DNA from: Ariolimax columbianus
Taxonomy: Eukaryota > Mollusca > Gastropoda > Stylommatophora > Arionidae
Reading direction: 5' to 3'
DNA length: 64,000 bases
Assembly (NCBI GenBank): GCA_036924085.1
Contig: JAVGWX010000011.1
Location: forward strand, 24,504,739 to 24,568,738
Below the pieces are notes generated by a model. The model was not told where the DNA came from, ran no database searches, and saw only the letters and a list, made by a program, of their open reading frames with translations. Both the position numbers and the translations under genes were made by a program. Below, piece after piece: positions 55,011 to 64,000 of the stretch; within the stretch, counting starts at the first letter, position 1; the number at the start of each line of letters is the position of its first letter.

Positions 55011-56075
55011 TCACCACCTTGTTTTCTTTGACAAACAGCACATACTCATGTCCGAGTAACTAAACGTTTGGTTAACAGCCACATATATAATGAAGTTACC
55101 AACACTGTTAATACAGATAAAAAAACGTTGAAGCGAATCAATTACACTTCTTAAAGGAATCTCTTCCTCTAGCCCTCGTATTCTAAGAATGTAGATGATC
55201 AGAAACCCGGAACCGTTACACACAATGTACAGGACACAAACGTTGAGTAATGTTTTTGTTGTTTTTGATATGGTTTTATGGGATGATAACTTGTTTTTGT
55301 GATCGACTCCACCAGATGTTAGTTGTTGGTGTTTGTTGGTAATTATTTTGACCTTCAGTCCAATCACAACGGAACCAATAGATACCAGAACAATTGGTAC
55401 GGCTCCTGTCAGGTAATTAGTAATATCTGCCAACATCCAGTACACACCACTACTGACGTCCTGGTAATAGCGTTCTGTACGAAATAATTTACCAAAAACA
55501 ATTCCTTGTCTACTAACGTGCTTAAACTGTGCACACATTATATTCTCATAAATAAAGGCTACTACACATACAACGGCGAAAAAAACTATTATAATAACAG
55601 TTCTCAGAGGCGTCATAATATTATGGACTTTTAGTGGAAGAAATATGGCTAGTATACGTTCTCCAGTTATCAGAACAGGAATCAACGGAGAACAGAAAGT
55701 TCCAATAAATGATGTGAATAAAAATATAACATACAAGGCATACAACACATAATTAACAGTTTCTGAGAACAGGAAGGCCCGGTAAATATTCCCAGCTAGA
55801 ATATATCGAGTAAAATTGGATAGACCAATGAGGAATAAAACATCAAAAACAGCCAAAGCTAGGAGCAGTATGTTTGAACATTTCCTGAATCCCCGTTGAG
55901 TCAGTAAGACAATGCTGGTCAAGTTTCCCACAATCCCCACTACACTAGCACAGGGAAATATCACGTAGTAAAGCGACCAGTTTATTTGATCAGCCTGTTC
56001 CTGACTGAGAAGTAAGGGGAGTCGGGGTGAAGATGTTACTGAGGTCATCAGTGTCGTCATCTCTATTTGTGACAT
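55011..56075 (-). CDS. class A (rhodopsin-like) GPCR, intronless, peptide-receptor type
   Basis: A 354-residue single-exon frame with seven hydrophobic segments. TM1 holds GIVGNLTSI (N51, position 1.50), TM2 LALAVFD (D78, 2.50), the end of TM3 GERILAIFLPL (E139-R140 in place of DRY), TM6 LLNVCVLYIVCNGSGFL, and TM7 NSVGNFIIY (N327 to Y331, an NPxxY variant with Phe for Pro). A short Ser-rich N terminus carries no signal peptide; the tail has Cys residues (CC at 346-347) suitable for palmitoylation. It resembles the large, poorly characterised FMRFamide/peptide-like receptor expansions of molluscs and other lophotrochozoans; the ligand is unknown. Unusually, position 3.25 (about Y115) is not Cys, so the canonical TM3-ECL2 disulfide seems absent. 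The start is the first ATG; a second Met is five codons later. AATAAA follows within about 40 bases of the stop. Confidence 0.88.
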   Translation of the reverse strand: MSQIEMTTLMTSVTSSPRLPLLLSQEQADQINWSLYYVIFPCASVVGIVGNLTSIVLLTQRGFRKCSNILLLALAVFDVLFLIGLSNFTRYILAGNIYRAFLFSETVNYVLYALYVIFLFTSFIGTFCSPLIPVLITGERILAIFLPLKVHNIMTPLRTVIIIVFFAVVCVVAFIYENIMCAQFKHVSRQGIVFGKLFRTERYYQDVSSGVYWMLADITNYLTGAVPIVLVSIGSVVIGLKVKIITNKHQQLTSGGVDHKNKLSSHKTISKTTKTLLNVCVLYIVCNGSGFLIIYILRIRGLEEEIPLRSVIDSLQRFFICINSVGNFIIYVAVNQTFSYSDMSMCCLSKKTRW

Positions 56076-57520
56076 GGAAAGTCAGGACATCTATGATGTT
56101 AACTGGATGTTTAGATGTACCAGACCGTGGACATTTATAGTGTTCCTAGCTGAAGTGGGTTAATTGTAATGATATCATCATATGATAAATAGTCTCCTGA
56201 ATGCGCTCTTCTTTTTTGAAAAAAATATACAAATGTGTTTAGAAAAGTTTCTCAACGAAGCATTACATGCAGATGTTAGTTTAAAGTAAGTTATCAAAAA
56301 AAGGAACTATTGTTTAATAAATTGATAAGCTGAACCTGCTATAGTACAGTCACGTGACAAGATAATACGCTGAAATGAACTAATCACGGGATGCAAACGT
56401 TAATTCTCTAAGGTAAATAATCAATACATATTGTGTAATCTAGTAGTTATAACTCATCACTGAGTTTCTGGCAAGAGGAATACATAGGTTATTATTTGAT
56501 ATTATCTTAGAAAAAGCTAATACAGTACTTGGGGATCACATGTAGATTGCTTATACCATAAATCGTGATTGTTCGATACAATCACTCTCGTTAATTTCGT
56601 AACACGCACTAAGTCAATTTGTCTGAGCAAGGAACGACAATTCCATTAGTGATTCGTTATTGTCGATTATCAGTGAATAGAAATTACATAATCTTCGTCT
56701 TTCGTGTTTCTCTGATCAACATGGGTTGTAGCAATAATGATTTTACGAAAGTTCCCTTTCTCATTAAGTGTTTAACTTTGTAGCAGATCATCATTACTAC
56801 AATGGAAAGAAACCATTTTGGACAAATTGTCGCTTCGTTAAACTTGATGTCAAAACTGAACTAGAGAAATGCATCCCGGCGCTCCACATAGAACGTATTT
56901 GTTCTTGTTGAATAGAACAATCGACCGTCATTATCAAAAGTCTATTTAGGCTTGAGAGCGAGTGTCGCCATCTTGAGTTTACAGAGTGTGAAACGTTTTG
57001 TTGTAAGCAGAACGTAAATGTTAAACATGCAACTAAACAATGGCACCCGTGTGGCCTAACAAACGATGTATCTGATAATGTGTTCCATGTTTGGATGAAG
57101 TTCAGAGACCACGTTTACTGGTGCTTTGAGTTGACTAGATGATAGCGGAATCTGACGGAAAAACGAAACGAGAATCAATTACAGAGATAACAATTTGAGA
57201 CAAGTCGATACAGGTATTTTCTCTTTCTATTAGTTGCAACATTTATGACAATATAATATCGATGCTTCGCTACGGGACGTCAAGTGATATCGCGCTGGTG
57301 TAGTAGGGGTAGTCGGCAGCAAACACCATTGATGTATTGATTTTATAGAGAGAAAAGAAACTAACATACTAGTCACCTCATTGGCTGTTTTGGATGTTCT
57401 CTTTCTCATTGGTCGCTCCTTTATTTTTGTACTTTATTTGTTTATGCACACCAAACATTTGATATATAGCTTGCATTATTCTCTTTATGTTAGTGCACAC
57501 GGTTGGCGGGTCTAGAGGTA
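56076..57520. other. GPCR 5' flank, no gene seen
   Basis: This stretch upstream of the GPCR start has no reading frame of note and no repeat family recognised from elsewhere in the window. It is one of the few unique-looking regions and probably holds the receptor's promoter and any 5' UTR exon. No specific site can be named. Confidence 0.4.
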
Positions 57521-57523
57521 ACC

Positions 57524-57524
<1 letters not shown>

Positions 57525-57571
<47 letters not shown>

Positions 57572-57578
57572 CAATATA

Positions 57579-57645
<67 letters not shown>
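57525..57645. repeat. TA microsatellite
   Basis: About 120 bases of TA with few interruptions, upstream of a SINE-like block. Confidence 0.95.
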
Positions 57646-57714
57646 CAATAATGTAAATATTCCATGTTTAAATCTCTTTGCGCTCGGAAGCATATCATCT
57701 AGCATGTTATAAAT

Positions 57715-57985
57715 GTTTCATGGTATGACCGCTTCTCTCAGTCGATCTAGCTGTAAATGGGTATCTAATGTGTTTAGTGTAAAATTGAGAGCATCCACAA
57801 AATCTGAGAAATTCGTGGTTTTTCTTCAGTGCTTTCAATTATAGAAGCTACTAAACACATATGTGTGCAACGAGGTGCAATGGAATCGTTTCTTTGAGCC
57901 ATTTTACCCTCTTGTTTACATAAACGTATAACTCAAATCGCGAATAGATGGGTTTCGTCTCTGCCATGTCTTAGTAGCAATGAAG
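57715..57985 (+). repeat. SINE-like fragment
   Basis: TGACCGCTTCTCTCAGTCGA then TCTAGCTGTAAATGGGTATC, shared with 42600 and 59860. Confidence 0.6.
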
Positions 57986-58429
57986 GTGCACATTTTTATA
58001 GAATATAAAAACACATTAAAATAATATAGCAAGATTGAGTGCAGAAAAGAAAATGAAGAAATTGATAAATAATTAGTTGCTGCACCCCTGTCAGCAGTAC
58101 AGGTTTGCTATCAAATAATAGTTCTGAGATAAAAACCAGGGATTGCGTGTCAAAGAACCAAGACCTGGCCATTTTATCTGATGTAAATGTGAAATTTGGA
58201 ACAACAACTGAAGCTGTGAATTAATTATTGAAACGGCAGAAAAAAAGAAACAAAAAGAAAAACGGAATCACCGAATCTCTCACACAAAAAGGAAAAAAAA
58301 AACGGCTAGCGGTGCACACCAGAATCACACATGGGAAGTCAAAATAATTAAGAGAAAACCATGAATGGAAACGCTGCTCCCAGTTCGTGAGAGTGAAGAG
58401 AGGGGAATACGGAGAATCCGATGTACTAC
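57986..58429. other. spacer, nothing recognised
   Basis: A-rich, no gene. Confidence 0.35.
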
Positions 58430-59725
58430 AACTAACAGGAAGGAAGAATAACGTCTGGTCAGGCAACATATACTGATCAGACATGCTAGTCAGGGTCAGG
58501 CAACATATACTGATCAGACATGCTAGTCAGGGTCAGGCAACATATACTGATCAGACATGCTAGTCAGGGTCAGGCAACATATACTGATCAGACATGCTAG
58601 TCAGGGTCAGGCAACATATACTGATCAGACATGCTAGTCAGGGTCAGGCAACATATACTGATCAGACATGCTAGTCAGGATCAGGCAACATATACTGATA
58701 AGACATGCTAGTCAGGGTCAGGCAACATATACTGATCAGACATGCTAGTTAGGGTCAGGCAACATATACTGATCAGACATGCTAGTCAGGGTCAGGCAAC
58801 ATATACTGATCAGACATGCTAGTTAGGGTCAGGCAACATATACTGATCAGACATGCTAGTCAGTGTCAGGCAACATATACTGATCAGACATGCTAGTCAG
58901 GGTCAGGCAACATATACTGATCAGACATGCTAGTTAGGGTCAGGCAAAATATACTGATAAGACATGCTAGTCAGGGTCAGGCAACATATACTGATCAGAC
59001 ATGCTAGTTAGGGTCAGGCAACATATACTGATCAGACATGCTAGTTAGGGTCAGGCAACATATACTCATCAGACATGCTAGTTAGGGTCAGGCAACATAT
59101 ACTCATCAGACATGCTAGTTAGGGTCAGGCAACATATACTGATCAGACATGCTAGTTAGGGTCAGGCAAAATATACTGATCAGACATGCTAGTTAGGGTC
59201 AGGCAACATATACTCATCAGACATGCTAGTTAGGGTCAGGCAACAAATACTCATCAGACATGCTAGTTAGGGTCAGGCAAAATATACTGATCAGACATGC
59301 TAGTTAGGGTCAGGCAACATATACTGATCAGACATGCTAGTTACGGTCAGGCAACATATACTGATCAGACATGCTAGTTAGGGTCAGGCAAAATATACTG
59401 ATCAGACATGCTAGTTAGGGTCAGGCAACATATACTGGCCAAGCCACCCCCTCTCCCATGCCTCCTCCCCCCACCTTGACTTTCCCGCAGTCCTTTCTGG
59501 AAACTGGCTGTTCTAATGGCAGCTAGGGTAACGAGCTGAGAGGTCGACATGATCCCTATACAAGTGAGTGACACGAAGACGAAGCCAATCATAGCATAAC
59601 TACCTGGAGGACCTCGATTCACATTCATCAGTACGCTAGCGATGTGAGGAAAGCTACAAGAAACCGTCACTGAAAGTCCTTTTCAGGGCACACAAAAGGG
59701 TAAATCTATAACAACAACGATCACT
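58430..59725 (+). repeat. R1 copy whose head has expanded into a 26-copy 37-bp satellite
   Basis: The R1 start (AGGAAGAATAACGTCTGGTC) leads directly into a tandem array at about 58458-59437, period 37 bp, units containing ATACTGATCAGACATGCTAG. The array exits into the normal R1 body (TATACTGGCCAAGCC, then the usual sequence to CTTTTCAGGGCACACAAAAG and an ACAACAACG tail). Ordinary R1 copies have only about 1.5 of these units. Units differ mainly at AGTCAGG/AGTTAGG and ACTGATC/ACTCATC, the second forms dominating the right half. Confidence 0.9.
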
Positions 59726-59839
59726 AGGAACTCTAACATTTCACCAAGAGCTTCAGGGAAGCGTGCGACATTATGGATGTGAAATGCATACAATCGCAAC
59801 ATACGATATTCAAATCATATCGTTCTCACACCGGCATGT

Positions 59840-60025
59840 CGTGTTTTTTTCCTGGAAGGACCGCTTCTTTCGGTCGATCTGATTGTAAATGGGTACATGA
59901 TAGGTCCCTGTCACAGAACAGTTTTTGAGCCGCCTTAATAGCGTGTTCTGTCGTCAGCAATAAAGGGTTTGCGCACATATAGGTGCACACAGGTGCAATA
60001 AAGTCGGTTATATGTAGCATTTTCT
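59840..60025 (+). repeat. SINE-like fragment
   Basis: GACCGCTTCTTTCGGTCGAT, TGTAAATGGGTACATGATAG then a body with GCGCACATATAGGTGCAC; same family as 57715 and 42506. Confidence 0.62.
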
Positions 60026-62640
<2,615 letters not shown>

Positions 62641-63249
62641 GTTCTTTACGGACCAATAATTGCGCATTGGGTAAAAACAAAATGATCTCCATTTGGAACA
62701 GTCTGACGCCACTGTCCTTAGATCGTGTATGCTGTTGAGGCCAATAGTTGAGCCCTCTCGGATGGTTGTTCTTCTCAGTGTTTCCCTGAGTCTCACGCTT
62801 TTCCTAAAGCCCTTTGGTATCCATTTGTGTGTTTGCAATGGGAGCCAGTTGTTGTTCCTTTTAACGACAAGGCCGATGAATGCCCTTCCTTTTTTTCCTG
62901 ATGATAGTAAACACGAATTTTTGGTTTTGCTCTGTTCTTATCGAGTCACGTTGTTATGAACTGACCCAACCGTATATTCAATATTTGTCTTATACATTAA
63001 AACAAAAAACAACATGTAGTTTGTCTTCCAGCGCTTTTGTTGTCTTCCAGCTTTCGCATCCATGTGTCTGGGCTGATATTACGATTGAGTTACATAGTCT
63101 GAGCTTGGTATGTTATCTCAGTGTCGTTGATTTCCATATATTGGTTAGGTGTTTAAAGACGCATGGGTCCAAAGCAATTTTAGTGGAAATTTATTTCGTG
63201 TTAAACTGTATAATGAGACTATAGAGCCAACAAAATCATAACACTTGAC
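62641..63249. other. spacer, nothing firmly recognised
   Basis: May include diverged LINE 3' sequence on the minus strand; no motif strong enough to name. Confidence 0.3.
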
Positions 63250-64000
63250 ATGACATAACAAGTACAGTTCAGTTCATCTCGTAACCAATCAGATTGTTGG
63301 GGCATACTTTAAGACATTCCCAAAATCCCATGCCAACTTTCACTGTCTGCCGCCACCTGTCGTATCTCACCGGAACGAAGGCTTGACCACTTAGTGGTGT
63401 TGTCCACCCATCTGTTCCTTTGCTTTCTCACCCTCTCTGTCTCGGTACGGAACCAAAGAGTATCGAGTTGGTAATTCCGTTGGACCTCACGATGTGCCCG
63501 CACCAGGTCATCTTTCGTCCTTTGATTATTGTGAACATATCTTTAAAAGGCCCAATATCGTTTTGCAACTCTCTGTCGTATTTCTACGTTCGTGACACGA
63601 TCTTTATATGTACCATTTTGGAGGTTTCTATAGCACCTCATTTCCATGGCATGTAATCTGCACTGGATATTTGCTGTAATGGTCCAGGTCTCGCAGACAT
63701 ACATAAATATTGAGATCACCAAAGAGTGCATTAGTCTAACTTTTATGCCGAGGGCGAGCCGCTTGTCTTGCCATATAGGTTTCAGCCGAGTAAGCGCCGA
63801 TGGTTTTTTTGTTATTCTAGCAATTACCTCATGCTGTGATCCCTCTTTAATAATCAAAGATCCCATATACTTGAAATGGTGTACCACATCAAGTTCCTGA
63901 CCATTTGCCTCTATTACAGACGTAAGCCCCTCTATGGTATTAATGTCATCTGCAAATCGAAAGTTTGTGATAGCCTGTCACCTATTTTAACCGTGCCAAC
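63250..64000 (-). mobile_element. LINE 3' region running off the window edge
   Basis: Minus strand: VVHHFKYMGSLIIKEGSQHE, RLALGIKVRLMHSLVISIFM, YVCETWTITANIQCRLHAME and, after a frameshift, IIKGRKMTWCGHIVRSNGIT, SVPRQRG. Post-palm segment of a non-LTR reverse transcriptase, same lineage as 14670-15265. The 5' part continues beyond base 64000. Confidence 0.8.

Noticed and set aside
58458..59437. CRISPR-like array with 37-bp period
   Set aside because: Repeats are contiguous without spacers; this is a satellite inside an R1 element.

Overview
This is a repeat-rich, AT-leaning stretch of an animal nuclear genome, on a scaffold with a 100-base N gap (47605-47704). Intron-containing animal genes, many non-LTR retrotransposon (LINE) remnants, tRNA-like SINEs, a mariner derivative and long microsatellites rule out a prokaryote, plasmid or virus. 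The repeat style, the yellow/MRJP gene and the divergent class A GPCR suggest a lophotrochozoan, most likely a mollusc (perhaps a gastropod). That placement is inference.

Three host genes can be supported. (1) 9322-13347, plus strand: the last three exons of a TMEM39-family ER membrane protein. Intron phases match and about 176 C-terminal residues can be read; upstream exons were not found. (2) 21448-25515, minus strand: a complete-looking two-exon yellow/major royal jelly protein gene (69 + 359 residues, signal peptide, phase-0 intron of 2781 bases). (3) 55011-56075, minus strand: an intronless 354-residue class A GPCR. They look like unrelated neighbours, not a pathway.

Nearly everything else is repeats. 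At least 25 truncated, frameshifted LINE fragments from several lineages are present: some with terminal RNase H and a Cys-rich end, RTE-like ones, CR1-like ones, and ones with TGA-, GAA- or ACTA-type 3' tails. Dispersed short families were recognised by comparing copies within the window: R1 (about 320 bp, ten copies), B (about 370 bp), C (about 345 bp), D (about 290 bp), and several tRNA-like SINEs. A head-to-head palindrome of the mariner 5' end lies at 5438-6175. Tandem arrays are abundant: a 1-kb polypurine tract (3.5-4.5 kb), a 43-bp array (7.3-7.9 kb), a 16-bp array (37.2-37.9 kb), a TAA/GCAGTA complex (34.7-43.0 kb), a 37-bp satellite (58.5-59.4 kb) and an ATCT/AT/TCTG megarepeat (61.3-62.6 kb).

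The most interesting theme is how tandem repeats arise from dispersed elements. A two-unit motif inside R1 has become a 26-copy satellite at 58.5 kb. A SINE tail has become a 16-bp minisatellite inside a split LINE at 37 kb. GAA-type retroposon tails abut 12-bp arrays. Several insertions still have exact 11-13 bp target-site duplications, so mobilisation looks fairly recent. I found no coherent new enzymatic or defence system. Long open frames inside the simple repeats are artefacts of stop-free repeats.
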